Positions 18,664-26,613 of a stretch of 64,000 nt of DNA are shown here, piece after piece. The notes beneath the pieces were generated by a model that saw only the letters and a list, made by a program, of their open reading frames with translations, did no database searches and was not told the origin of the DNA. A program made the position numbers and the translations under genes. How positions within the stretch are numbered: position 1 is the stretch's first letter; the number at the start of each line of letters is the position of its first letter. Source of the stretch: Parasporobacterium sp. (GTDB taxonomy: Bacteria; Bacillota; Clostridia; Lachnospirales; Lachnospiraceae); NCBI GenBank assembly GCA_017459985.1, contig JAFUBX010000031.1, forward strand, positions 87,352 through 151,351, written 5' to 3'.

Positions 18664-20814
18664 ATGAGTAGGATCCATTTAACAATCGATGGAATACCGG
18701 TAACCACAGCAGAGAATGAAACCGTCCTCCAGGCTGCTCTTTCCAATGGTATATACATCCCTCATATATGCACACATCCGGATCTGCCAGTGCAGGCAAA
18801 TTGCAAATTGTGTCTTGTGGAAATCGATGGAATGGAAGCACCTGTATGTTCCTGTGAAACTCCCGTACAGGAAGGCATGCGGGTGACTACGAAATCTTCT
18901 GCATTATCCCATTGGCGGAATCTCGCAATGGAACTGATGCTTGCGGGTCATCCTAAGGACTGCACCGGCTGCAAGATGTATCTGAAATGCGAGCTTCAGG
19001 CGATGATTCAGTATCTTGGAACCGTCCACTCCAGGATGCGGACAGTGCGCAAAGAAACCACAGCCATTAATATTGAAAATCCTCTCATCATAAGAGAAAT
19101 GGAGCGCTGCATTCAATGCGGACGCTGTGTCCGGGCATGTAATGAAATGCGCAAAGTCAATGTTCTTCAATATAAGAAACAGGGAACAGAAACCTACATC
19201 GGAACACAGGAAGACATGCCTCTGGGAGAAGCCGGATGCCGGTTCTGCGGTGCCTGCGTAGAGGTTTGCCCTACCGGCGCACTGCAGGATGTGGAAGATA
19301 TTTTCCGCACAGATCTGCCCAGAGAACAGGCTCTGGTTCCCTGCCAGGCAGAATGTCCTGCCCACATTGATATTCCGGCATATATCCGGGCCATTCAGGA
19401 AGGAGATCCGGATAAAGCGGTCGGCATTATCCGGGAAAAAGTTCCATTCCCACTGGCTCTGGGACTGGTATGCAACAATCGGTGTGAGACTGGATGCAAA
19501 CGAAAAGGGTTGAACGATCCCCTGTCCATCCGGAATCTGAAACGTTATGCGGCAGAAAATGACCAGACCCATTCCTGGAAAGAAGCGTATTTAAAACGGC
19601 TTCCGGATACAGGAAAAAAGATTGCAGTCATTGGTGCCGGTGCCTGCGGCCTGACAGCCGCCTATTACCTGAATAAAAAAGGGCATGCAGTCACCGTTTT
19701 CGAATCCAAGCAGATTCCCGGCGGTCATATGACCAGCGGCATGCCTGCCTATCGGATCTCTACGGATGCAGTATTGTCAGAAATCCAGGTGATTGAAGAA
19801 TCCGGCGTGAAGATCCTCTGTAATCGTCATGTTTCCAATGCCCCGGAGGTGAAGAAGGATTTTGATGCCGTGCTGGTCGCCATTGGTACCAGTATCGGAA
19901 AGAAACTGCTGTATCTGCCCGGAGCTTCTGACTATCCGCAGATCTACTCAGCGCTGGAACTTCTGCAGGCACAGCGGCTTGGAAAAGACATAGATCTGGG
20001 AGATACCGTATGTATCGTCGGTGGTGGAAATGTCGCTTTTGATGCTGCCGGAACCTGTATCCGCATGGGGAAAAAGGTACAGGTCGTATGTCTGGAAAAA
20101 GACGCATCCCAGGCTTCTATAGAAGAGCGGGATGCGGCTCTGGAAGAAGGCGCCATTCTCTACGATTCCCACGCTACAGAAGCCATCTGCGGAAACGAAG
20201 GTCATGTCACCGGACTAAAGGTGCACAAAGTGAACGGGTTCTATTTCGACACCCAGACCCATGCGTTGGTGGAAGATCCCATCCCGGACAGTACCCATAT
20301 CATCTCCTGTGACAGCATCATCTTCGCTGCCGGCCAGGTGACCGGGCTTACAGAAGCCTTTGGTCTTCAGATCAATCGGTTTGGCTATCCCATTAATCCG
20401 ACAACAGAGAAAAGTGAGTTTATAACCTCGGTCGAAGGCGTATTTGCTGCCGGAGACGTGATTACCGGTACCCGGTTTCTGATTGATGCCATTGCCTCCG
20501 GGCGCGAGGCTGCATCCCTGATAGATCAGTATCTGGGCGGCGACGGCAATATTCAGGAGGTGCTGGTTGCAAGAACCAGGGATCCGCAGATTGGATCTCT
20601 GGAGCGGTTTTTCAGAATCCCCAGAAATGAGTTGAAAAACCGCAGTGCACAAGAACGAAAATGTGATTTTGATGCATCTTCCATTGGATTTGGTTGTACG
20701 GAAGCCAGCTGCGAATCTTCCAGATGCCTGCAATGCGATCTGCGAAAAGATATCCAGCGTGTGAAGGTCTGGACCGAATACAATAAAAAGCAGGAGGAAA
20801 GCCATGGATTGTAA
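18664..20814 (+). CDS. Fused ferredoxin/GltD-like NAD(P)-FAD oxidoreductase
   Basis: The 716-residue iron-sulfur flavoprotein begins with a NuoG-like 2Fe-2S domain (Cys 36, 47, 50 and 62/64). A HPKDCTGCKMYLKC cluster site follows near 98, then two 4Fe-4S motifs (CIQCGRCVRAC and CRFCGACVEVC, near 155-205). The second half is glutamate-synthase small-subunit-like: CQAECPAHIDIPAY, FAD site AVIGAGACGLTAAYYL, NAD(P) site IVGGGNVAFDAAG, and GVFAAGDVITGTR. A Cys cluster CTEASCESSRCLQC ends it. AAAGGAG precedes the start. It is divergent from the CoA-transferase operon and overlaps the next gene by 11 bp. It probably links pyridine nucleotide to ferredoxin or to the operon flavoproteins. Confidence 0.85.
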   Translation: MSRIHLTIDGIPVTTAENETVLQAALSNGIYIPHICTHPDLPVQANCKLCLVEIDGMEAPVCSCETPVQEGMRVTTKSSALSHWRNLAMELMLAGHPKDCTGCKMYLKCELQAMIQYLGTVHSRMRTVRKETTAINIENPLIIREMERCIQCGRCVRACNEMRKVNVLQYKKQGTETYIGTQEDMPLGEAGCRFCGACVEVCPTGALQDVEDIFRTDLPREQALVPCQAECPAHIDIPAYIRAIQEGDPDKAVGIIREKVPFPLALGLVCNNRCETGCKRKGLNDPLSIRNLKRYAAENDQTHSWKEAYLKRLPDTGKKIAVIGAGACGLTAAYYLNKKGHAVTVFESKQIPGGHMTSGMPAYRISTDAVLSEIQVIEESGVKILCNRHVSNAPEVKKDFDAVLVAIGTSIGKKLLYLPGASDYPQIYSALELLQAQRLGKDIDLGDTVCIVGGGNVAFDAAGTCIRMGKKVQVVCLEKDASQASIEERDAALEEGAILYDSHATEAICGNEGHVTGLKVHKVNGFYFDTQTHALVEDPIPDSTHIISCDSIIFAAGQVTGLTEAFGLQINRFGYPINPTTEKSEFITSVEGVFAAGDVITGTRFLIDAIASGREAASLIDQYLGGDGNIQEVLVARTRDPQIGSLERFFRIPRNELKNRSAQERKCDFDASSIGFGCTEASCESSRCLQCDLRKDIQRVKVWTEYNKKQEESHGL

Positions 20815-21445
20815 ACATAACGCAGAACTGCTTCCCGGATGTGAAAGCATAAATCCCTTACCGGAGGGAACCTGTCCGGTAGACTGGGCGAAAAAATCCG
20901 TCGATACTGCCCGCCTGGAAAACTGCGGAAAAAGTCTATTGTGCCGTGATGGCCTGACCCAGATTGGGTTGATCATCGATGATATTGTCAGCGGCGGGGG
21001 CAAACAGGAAGATCTTGCTTTGCTGCGGGAATTGTGCGATTATATCCTGAAAATCGGCGGATGCGGGATTGCATGTAAAGCAGCAGAAAATGTGCTGTAC
21101 TCCTTAAACTGTTATTCCGAAACCTGGGATCAGCACTGCAGGCGCAAGCGCTGTGAAGCTCTGGTATGCAAAGCATATTATCACGTGTACTGTATGCCGG
21201 AGAAATGCAACGGTTGTACAGCATGCATTCCGGTGTGCCCGAAACAGGCGATCTCCGGCGGCGGAGAGTTGACCTGTTTTATTGACGAGGAGCGTTGCAG
21301 TAACTGTGGACAATGTATTGGCATCTGCCCGCAGCAGGCCATAGGAAAATATGGCGCTGTAAAGCCCCGGGTCCCTCAGGGACCGGTTGCCGTAGGAAGC
21401 TCCGCGCAGACACCACAGGCAGGCAACAGAAGAAGGCGCAGATAG
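20804..21445 (+). CDS. Truncated NuoF-like iron-sulfur protein with ferredoxin domain
   Basis: The 213-residue protein carries only the C-terminal part of a NuoF/HymB subunit. ENCGKSLLCRDG is followed by the helical cluster-binding domain and GCGIACKAAENVLYSL. Two 4Fe-4S motifs come next (CNGCTACIPVCPKQAI and CSNCGQCIGICPQQAI). The FMN/NADH-binding domain that precedes this in normal NuoF is absent. The usual CGxCxxC ligand pattern reads CGKSLLC, so one Cys is replaced by Ser. It overlaps the GltD-like fusion by 11 bp and is surely its partner, with electrons passing between clusters. A poly-Arg tail (NRRRRR) ends it. Confidence 0.8.
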   Translation: MDCKHNAELLPGCESINPLPEGTCPVDWAKKSVDTARLENCGKSLLCRDGLTQIGLIIDDIVSGGGKQEDLALLRELCDYILKIGGCGIACKAAENVLYSLNCYSETWDQHCRRKRCEALVCKAYYHVYCMPEKCNGCTACIPVCPKQAISGGGELTCFIDEERCSNCGQCIGICPQQAIGKYGAVKPRVPQGPVAVGSSAQTPQAGNRRRRR

Positions 21446-21492
21446 CAAGCAGGATTCCTGTGCTGCCATTATATTAAAAAAAGTATTTACAG

Positions 21493-22152
21493 TCAGGTTG
21501 CGTAAGGTTTCAGATCCTCTGCCAGGATCAGCTGCGCCTGTGTCGCATGCTGGATTTCTTCGATGGTATAGACCGGATTATACTCTTTCAGTACGATTCC
21601 ATCCTCACATATTTCCATGACGCCCATCTCTGTGATCACCATATCCACACAATGAACAGCCGTATAAGGTAAGGTGCATCGTTTGAGAATCTTCGGCTGC
21701 CCATGGTTGGTGTGTTCCATGACCACGATCACCTTTTTTGCGCCAACAACCAGATCCATGGCTCCGCCCATTCCAAACACTCTTTGTCCGGGAATTATCC
21801 AGTTGGAAAGGCTCCCGGTCTCATCCACTTCCAGGGATCCCAGGATGGTAACATCCAAATGCCCTCCCCGCATCAGCCCAAAGGAGGAAATGGAATCTGT
21901 AAAACATCCGTCCGCTGTCAACGCCGCCGGATTGGCTCCGGCATCATAAACATAGTGCGGATCCCTGTTTTCTTCTGTGACCGGTCCGCATCCGATCAGT
22001 CCGTTTTCCGCCTGCAGCGTAACCGTCACGCCTTCCGGCAGATATTCCGGGACCAGTGTCGGCATACCAATTCCCAGATTGACCACATCTCCATCCTTCA
22101 GCTCCAGAGCCGCCCGTTTTGCGATATAGTGCTTCAATTCTGATTTGTTCAT
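21493..22152 (-). CDS. CoA-transferase subunit B (acetoacetate/3-oxoacid type)
   Basis: The 219-residue beta subunit of a class I CoA-transferase contains VVNLGIGMPTLVPEYLPEGV and the catalytic-Glu block LQAENGLIGCGPV, which matches the SENG motif of the family. The ATG at 22152 is supported by GGGAGGAAG and overlaps the alpha-subunit stop by four bases. Acetoacetate is the product expected from an HMG-CoA lyase, so recycling it to acetoacetyl-CoA would be a logical role here. Butyrate- or propionate-type acceptors are possible. Confidence 0.87.
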   Translation of the reverse strand: MNKSELKHYIAKRAALELKDGDVVNLGIGMPTLVPEYLPEGVTVTLQAENGLIGCGPVTEENRDPHYVYDAGANPAALTADGCFTDSISSFGLMRGGHLDVTILGSLEVDETGSLSNWIIPGQRVFGMGGAMDLVVGAKKVIVVMEHTNHGQPKILKRCTLPYTAVHCVDMVITEMGVMEICEDGIVLKEYNPVYTIEEIQHATQAQLILAEDLKPYAT

Positions 22153-22838
22153 GATTCTTCCTCCCACGCAACAACATAGTCTACATAGACCCCCGGGGTC
22201 ATGATATTTTCCTGTGCTACTTCTCCCACAGGGACGATCCGGTTTGCTTCTGCAATCACCAGATCCGCTGCAGTCACCATCACGGTACTGAAGGTTCTGG
22301 TGGATCCCCGGTACCAGATGTTTCCGTTTTTATCGATTTTGGTTCCATTAATCAATGCCACATCCGCCCGCAATGGAGCCATTAATAAATACTCTTTTCC
22401 CTGAATCACCTGTTTACCGATGGTGAATTCATTCTTTTCCACTTCTGTTCCGACGCCGGTTGGTGTCAGTACCCCACCCAGTCCGGCTCCTGCACTCCGG
22501 ATCATCTCGGCAAAAGATCCCTGCGGCAGCAACACCAGTTCCATCTTTCCCTGGTTGACCAGTTCGGACACCTCAGGATTCAGTCCCACATGGGTCGCGA
22601 TCAGTTTTCGGACTTTCCCTGCATGGATCAATTGTGCAATCCCAAGATAAGGTTCGGCTTCTCCTTTGCGTACCTGTCCGCCATCATTGGCCAGCAGGGT
22701 AAAGCCTCCTTTTTCACTGCGAAGCAATTCCCGGATCACCGCTTTTGCGCTGGACTCTCCCATATAACCGCCGATAAAGATGGTCGCTCCATCCGGAATC
22801 TTTGCTGCTGCCTCTTTGGCTGATATCAGCTTGTTCAT
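22149..22838 (-). CDS. CoA-transferase subunit A (acetoacetate/3-oxoacid type)
   Basis: The 229-residue alpha subunit begins MNKLISAKEAAAKIPDGATI, followed by a glycine-rich CoA-binding segment (IFIGGYMGESSA). The later block GAGLGGVLTPTGVGTEVE is conserved in AtoD/ScoA-type subunits. GGAGG lies seven bases before the ATG. It is translationally coupled to the beta subunit through the ATGA overlap and follows the SDR gene by 57 bp. The two subunits together move CoA between short-chain acids. Confidence 0.88.
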   Translation of the reverse strand: MNKLISAKEAAAKIPDGATIFIGGYMGESSAKAVIRELLRSEKGGFTLLANDGGQVRKGEAEPYLGIAQLIHAGKVRKLIATHVGLNPEVSELVNQGKMELVLLPQGSFAEMIRSAGAGLGGVLTPTGVGTEVEKNEFTIGKQVIQGKEYLLMAPLRADVALINGTKIDKNGNIWYRGSTRTFSTVMVTAADLVIAEANRIVPVGEVAQENIMTPGVYVDYVVAWEEES

Positions 22839-22895
22839 TATGGCCTCCTTCTATTTCCTCTTCTGTTGTTTTTAAAGTATACCCATCCTTTCCGC

Positions 22896-23672
22896 TTACA
22901 GACTCACAGCAGTGGTACCTCCATCCAGATGAAGTTCCGTTCCCGTCATATAAGCCGCCTCTTCTGAAGCCAGAAAATGCACAGCGTCCGCTACTTCCTC
23001 CGGCCTGCACATCCGTTTCATCGGAATAGACTTTGCAAAGCTGCCTTCAATTTCTGCCTCTGTAAGCGCAGGATTCTTTTTCTTCTGATTTTCAAAGATC
23101 ATGGGAGAGCGTACAATTCCCGGAAGGATGCAGTTCACGCGCACATGATGCTCTGCAGATTCCAGTGCGGCAACTTTTGTCAGCATGATCACAGCACTTT
23201 TGGAAGCTGCATAATCCCCGCTTCCCGCCACACACATTTTGCCTTTGTGGGATGCCGTATTGATGATGCAGCCATTTTCCTGCTCATACATGACCCGAAG
23301 TACATATTTCATTCCCAAAAGAATGCCGCTTACATTGACTTCCATCAGTTTCCGAAAATGCTGCAGCTCCATATCCGCAATCCGGCTTCTGGCCCCTGTA
23401 ATCCCGGCATTATTAAAGAACACATCGATCTTTCCAAAGTGTTCCCTGCATTGTTCCACATATCCGGCCACCTGCTCTTCTACAGTTACATCTGCAGGCA
23501 AAAGTAATGTCCGTTCTGTAAAGCCCTCTTCTGCAGCTGCCCGTTCCAGCTTTTCCGCGTCCAGATCCACCAGGGCCAGGCAGGCGCCTTCCTGGTAGAA
23601 TCTTTGTGCAATGGCTCTTCCCAGAGTCCCCGCTGCCCCTGTAATCAGGATTGTCTTTCCTGCAAAACCCAT
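22896..23672 (-). CDS. SDR family NAD(P)-dependent oxidoreductase
   Basis: The 258-residue short-chain dehydrogenase has the nucleotide-binding TGAAGTLGRAIA near residue 11, the structural NNAGITG motif near 85 and the catalytic triad region with S in NTASHKG and YAASK near 155. The C-terminal VHFLASEEAAYMTGTELHLD is typical. LVDLD after strand two points to NAD rather than NADP. The start at 23672 (MGFAGK) is chosen from family length; an ATG ten codons upstream is also possible, and neither has a strong ribosome site. It heads a three-gene operon with the CoA-transferase subunits and probably acts on a hydroxyl or keto group of an intermediate. Confidence 0.87.
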   Translation of the reverse strand: MGFAGKTILITGAAGTLGRAIAQRFYQEGACLALVDLDAEKLERAAAEEGFTERTLLLPADVTVEEQVAGYVEQCREHFGKIDVFFNNAGITGARSRIADMELQHFRKLMEVNVSGILLGMKYVLRVMYEQENGCIINTASHKGKMCVAGSGDYAASKSAVIMLTKVAALESAEHHVRVNCILPGIVRSPMIFENQKKKNPALTEAEIEGSFAKSIPMKRMCRPEEVADAVHFLASEEAAYMTGTELHLDGGTTAVSL

Positions 23673-24049
23673 CTTCTCACCATTCCGTTCCAATTCTTCC
23701 ATCTCCGCTTTTCAACAGTGCAAATAACCTATGTACTACCGAAGAGTATGACACATCGATTTCCTTCCGTCATGAGATAATAAACCAAAAGATCGGGGGA
23801 TTATTGTTCAGAAAAACAATGCTTGTCGCATAAGAATACCTGTATCTTTATTCATGCAGGAATTGAAATCCCAGCTTCACCAATTTGTTCAATAACATTG
23901 CTCTGCCTCCTCAAATCATTTTTTGAGCAAAAGAAAACCGCCTAAGATATTTTGACTTCCTGCTTCCTTCTAAAAACGCCTATGGATGCGTTTTGCAGAT
24001 ACCGGTATAACGAAAAAAGCCACCTCAACGATGACTTCTTTACTATTAA
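23673..24049. other. Intergenic stretch with small inverted repeats
   Basis: There is no convincing gene in these 377 bases. An inverted repeat AAAACGC/GCGTTTT at 23973-23994 and a CTCAAA/TTTGAG pair near 23918-23935 are visible. On the minus strand a good AGGAGG precedes a 16-codon frame (MLLNKLVKLGFQFLHE, near 23850-23900), which is too short to call. The promoter of the SDR operon should lie here, but I could not pick it with confidence. Confidence 0.4.
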
Positions 24050-24160
24050 TCATACTGTGCTTGAACCAATGTTGTAACGATTTTGTACGGCTTCATACGA
24101 GATGTCATTCTCACGCATTTGGATGACGCCTATGATAGTGTTGTAGTCCTGCATTTTCAT
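24050..24160 (-). pseudogene. N-terminal fragment of an IS21-like transposase
   Basis: A 36-codon frame starts at 24160 after GGAGG (a second ATG at 24154 is better spaced) and ends in TGA at 24050. It encodes MKMQDYNTIIGVIQMREN, then ISYEAVQNRYNIGSSTV, a DNA-binding helix-turn-helix start as in IstA-type transposases. The frame stops where the rest of the transposase should begin, so it is a remnant. The IS21 assignment is from memory of similar N-termini and from the repeat array next to it. A hairpin TTTCCGTAG/CTACGGAAA at 24167-24196 lies just upstream and may be part of the element promoter. Confidence 0.5.
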
Positions 24161-24219
24161 GCCTCCTTTCCGTAGATTATTTTTTGACTACGGAAAAAAC
24201 TATAACACTATTTTTTTCA

Positions 24220-24310
24220 CACGCCGTTCAAAGCGGAATGCCACGCCGTTTGTTCCGAAAGGCTCACGCCGCCGGAAGCGGAATGGACACGCCGGTCAGG
24301 CGAAATTTGC
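24220..24310. repeat. Four tandem 22-23 bp CACGCCG repeats (IS end)
   Basis: CACGCCG occurs at 24220, 24242, 24265 and 24288, spaced 22, 23 and 23 bases. Units one and three continue with a related AAGCGGAATG segment. Multiple short terminal repeats next to the transposase start are characteristic of IS21-type ends, where transposase binds. The array abuts the truncated gene remnant at 24296-24410, so it probably marks the point where the element entered that gene. Confidence 0.6.
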
Positions 24311-24410
24311 AGTTAATGGAGCAAACACAATCCCTTCAAGTATTTCCACCGTCGAATACCCCCACAGTAAAAAAGACAGCATATTGACAGCGCGGGCTTT
24401 CTGTTCATAG
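24296..24410 (-). pseudogene. 3' remnant of a paralogue of the gene at 26614-27642
   Basis: This piece encodes YEQKARAVNMLSFLLWGY and then STVEILEGIVFAPLT. It is identical in protein sequence to the C-terminal part of the gene 26614-27642, although about eight of roughly 97 bases differ. The differences are silent, so the two copies diverged while both were under selection. After the shared part the frame runs into the CACGCCG repeats and stops at 24296. The upstream part of the copy is missing. It is a dead fragment, most likely cut by insertion of the IS21-like element. Confidence 0.7.
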
Positions 24411-24503
24411 CTTTGATTTATTAATCCATTGACAGCAACTAAATCCAAACTATAATTTATATTATAACTCGGAAACTCAGATACTGGGTTCCCAGCTTCG
24501 GCT

Positions 24504-24710
24504 GTGTTCTCGGAGAGATCCGGGTTATTTCCCTTTATGGATTATATAAATAATATTGAAAACTATAATACTAGATTCCGCTCTACGATGGATTGGAAGT
24601 CATCCGATGCTTCTATGTCGCGGAAAGAATTGCAGGTTGTATTGACTTTGTTAGTACATTATGAAAAAAAACATAGTTGTTGCAAGAAGGAAGTAACAAT
24701 ATTTGAGTAA
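24504..24710 (+). pseudogene. Possible C-terminal fragment of an IS3-type integrase
   Basis: The 68-codon frame contains FMDYINNIENYNTRFRSTMD followed by a W-K-S-S segment and KEL. This resembles the YN-x-R ... W-x-S-P ending of IS3/IS150-type transposases. The rest of the integrase core is absent. It lies in a stretch full of element debris. The match is by eye and weak; it could be a chance frame. Confidence 0.25.
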
Positions 24711-24755
24711 ACTGGAGTCTCATTCAACCGAATCAATCCAGAGATATGTATTGAG

Positions 24756-24866
24756 ATGAAGAAAAAAACACCTTTGCGGATAAAAGTTATAGCAATCACC
24801 ATTTATACCGTAATTGCCCTGCTGATTGTCTTTCTGATTATTCTTTTTATCAGATGGATTACTTGA
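24756..24866 (+). CDS. Possible 36-residue single-span membrane peptide
   Basis: ATG at 24756 opens a 36-codon frame: a basic start MKKKTPLRIK, then one long hydrophobic helix (VIAITIYTVIALLIVFLIIL) and a short tail RWIT. That composition is that of small membrane proteins or type I toxin-like peptides. No strong ribosome site precedes it and no antisense RNA promoter was identified. It may also be the left-over start of a larger membrane protein. Confidence 0.3.
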   Translation: MKKKTPLRIKVIAITIYTVIALLIVFLIILFIRWIT

Positions 24867-25255
24867 GAAAGATGGTGTATAGGATTTTTTGCACATTATA
24901 CATTTTTACTAATCTTCCTTATAACAGATAATTTGAATAATTATCCAAATTGATCCATCGTTCTACATAGACTGACAGTTTATATGTCTGATGATAGATT
25001 GTTTTAGAAACGGCAGCGTCCCCTCCACTACGACGAGTTGGTATAGGCGTAGTTGCAGTAGCGCCAGAAGAGTCACAAACCTCTCCGGTTGCAGACGTTG
25101 CCGTGTTTTCAACAAATAATTAGATTTTCTTTTTTCTTCCGTAGACAAAATCATCTTTATACTCTAAACTACCTGTGAAGAAGTCATCGAGTGGCAATGA
25201 GCTGGGTGATAGGAAGCCCAGAGCATGAACGAACTGGTGGCTTCTTTTTCATTAA

Positions 25256-25286
25256 TGATTATTCAAAAATGGCGCATTATTCAACA
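25256..25286. repeat. 31-bp imperfect direct repeat, copy A
   Basis: This 31-base segment (core CAAAAATGG and CATTATTCAAC) recurs at 25443-25473 with about five mismatches. On the minus strand it would encode LNNAPFLNNH followed by a stop; the second copy gives LNNVPFLDND followed by a stop. Both may therefore be ends of decayed gene copies. No intact gene in the window carries this ending. Confidence 0.45.
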
Positions 25287-25442
25287 TAAGTATAGAAAAA
25301 GAGGGAACTGGCCGAAGCACAGGCTCAAATCGAAAAGATTCCAGCATTGTGACTGATACGGCATCCTCGCCCTCCTTTAAAAATAAGGTACCATTGTCAG
25401 AAGATACTGGCAAGTCAAAATGGTCAATGTTTTTAACTTTAA

Positions 25443-25473
25443 TCATTATCCAAAAATGGTACATTATTCAACG
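25443..25473. repeat. 31-bp imperfect direct repeat, copy B
   Basis: Second copy of the segment at 25256-25286, offset by 187 bases in the same orientation. The whole stretch 24867-25508 holds only small frames on both strands and no recognisable gene; it looks like degraded mobile or duplicated DNA. Confidence 0.45.
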
Positions 25474-25508
25474 CAATTGGTTTAATTTAGGCAATTTATT
25501 TTTATTCG

Positions 25509-26444
25509 TCAAAAAATCTTCCAACAGTTATCTTTTAGAAATGCTGTGATGATCCCTTCGTCTTCTCCTTCATAATAGGCTACAAGAAGATTTTTAAATT
25601 CAGCAACATGTACTTCGGGGATCACCAGAAATCCTTGTCCATGCGCGATCAGAAAATGATTTGCAAAGATGACAGCTGCCCGTTTATTTCCATCGATGAA
25701 AACCTGTGTTTTCATCGTATACAGACATAAACAGATTGCTTTATCGATATCCGCCATATCAGACTGAAGGATTTCTTCTATTCTCTCCCTGACCTCAAAT
25801 TCTTTTGGAAGGGGCGGAATATAAGACGAACCTCCGATTGTTACCGGTACGCCGCGGATCCTTCCGCCATCCGTGAAAAAGCCTTCATTCACCAGCCGAG
25901 CAATATGACAGAGAACATAGTAATCACTCTTTGCCTGTATCACATCCTGGTCCAGTATGAATTCCCATGCGTGTTTCAGATTCAGAATCTTCTGTACATC
26001 CGAAGCGGTCATGCCGTTTACTTTACCATTTTCTATGATTTCCTCTGTCTGCGGGAAAGAAGTGGCAACACCTTCCAGGACTGCCTGATCATAGATGTTT
26101 GCTTTCATATTGGCTCTGGCAAAATCCAGGTTCCGGATCACACGAGGCTCAAGCTCGCTTTCCTGATAGCCCAGCTCCGCCAGTTTTTTATCCAGTTTTC
26201 TTAAGCTCTTCCGGATCTCACGTGCTTCCCGTGTGTTTCGAAGGAGCAGTTGGTAGAGTTCATCCGAATACGTTCCAACATAGGTGGATGTGACCTTGCT
26301 TCCAACCCGCTTCCTTATATATAGATATTTCTGTCCGCTTACATCTTTGATTTCAGGTGTACCCTCATAAGGGATCAGCGATAATCTTGCATTCAGATCA
26401 GCTCTTTCACGAAGAGCAGACTGAATCTCATCAAATGCAGACAC
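25509..26444 (-). CDS. Fic domain protein (predicted AMP transferase)
   Basis: The 311-residue protein has a C-terminal Fic domain. The core reads QVFIDGNKRAAVIFANH near residues 245-261, so the first His of the canonical HxFxDGNGR is Gln and the second Gly is Lys. DGNKR variants occur in the Fic/Doc family. QAVLEGVATSFPQTEE near 130 sits where the inhibitory helix of class II Fic proteins lies. The GTG at 26444 is chosen because AAAGGAGG is eight bases upstream; the frame is open to 26453. Fic proteins attach AMP or other groups to hydroxyl side chains. With the His replaced, activity is doubtful. The promoter carries four operator half-sites. Confidence 0.85.
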   Translation of the reverse strand: MSAFDEIQSALRERADLNARLSLIPYEGTPEIKDVSGQKYLYIRKRVGSKVTSTYVGTYSDELYQLLLRNTREAREIRKSLRKLDKKLAELGYQESELEPRVIRNLDFARANMKANIYDQAVLEGVATSFPQTEEIIENGKVNGMTASDVQKILNLKHAWEFILDQDVIQAKSDYYVLCHIARLVNEGFFTDGGRIRGVPVTIGGSSYIPPLPKEFEVRERIEEILQSDMADIDKAICLCLYTMKTQVFIDGNKRAAVIFANHFLIAHGQGFLVIPEVHVAEFKNLLVAYYEGEDEGIITAFLKDNCWKIF

Positions 26445-26459
26445 GAAAAGCACCTCCTT

Positions 26460-26558
26460 TAGGGAACATTCTTTTTCTTATTTTCTTGATTTGTTCCCTA
26501 AATGTCAAGCAAAATTTTAGGGAACATTTTATCTTGATCTTATCTGATATGTTCCCTA
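26460..26558 (-). promoter_or_regulatory. Fic promoter with four TAGGGAACA operator half-sites
   Basis: TAGGGAACA or its complement TGTTCCCTA occurs at 26460-26468, 26492-26500, 26518-26526 and 26550-26558, making two inverted pairs. A TTGACA -35 box on the minus strand is at 26503-26508. One half-site falls between -35 and the -10 region and another overlaps the Fic ribosome site. That is the arrangement of a tightly repressed promoter. The repressor is not identified in this window. Confidence 0.7.
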
Positions 26559-26613
26559 TTACTATTAGTGAATGCCCCTATTCTCATAAACTCACTCCAT
26601 AAAGGCATTCCTT

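Noticed and set aside
17219-23672. Bile-acid inducible (bai) operon
   Set aside because: A BaiF-type CoA-transferase and an SDR occur, but BaiB ligase, BaiCD/BaiH and BaiE-type genes are absent and an HMG-CoA-lyase-like gene is coupled to the transferase.
24220-24310. CACGCCG array as a CRISPR
   Set aside because: Only four units of 22-23 bp with imperfect repeats and no distinct spacers or cas genes; an IS21-type end explains it better.
24963-25154. 63-residue minus-strand frame
   Set aside because: No ribosome site or similarity that I recognise, and other frames of the same stretch are equally open.
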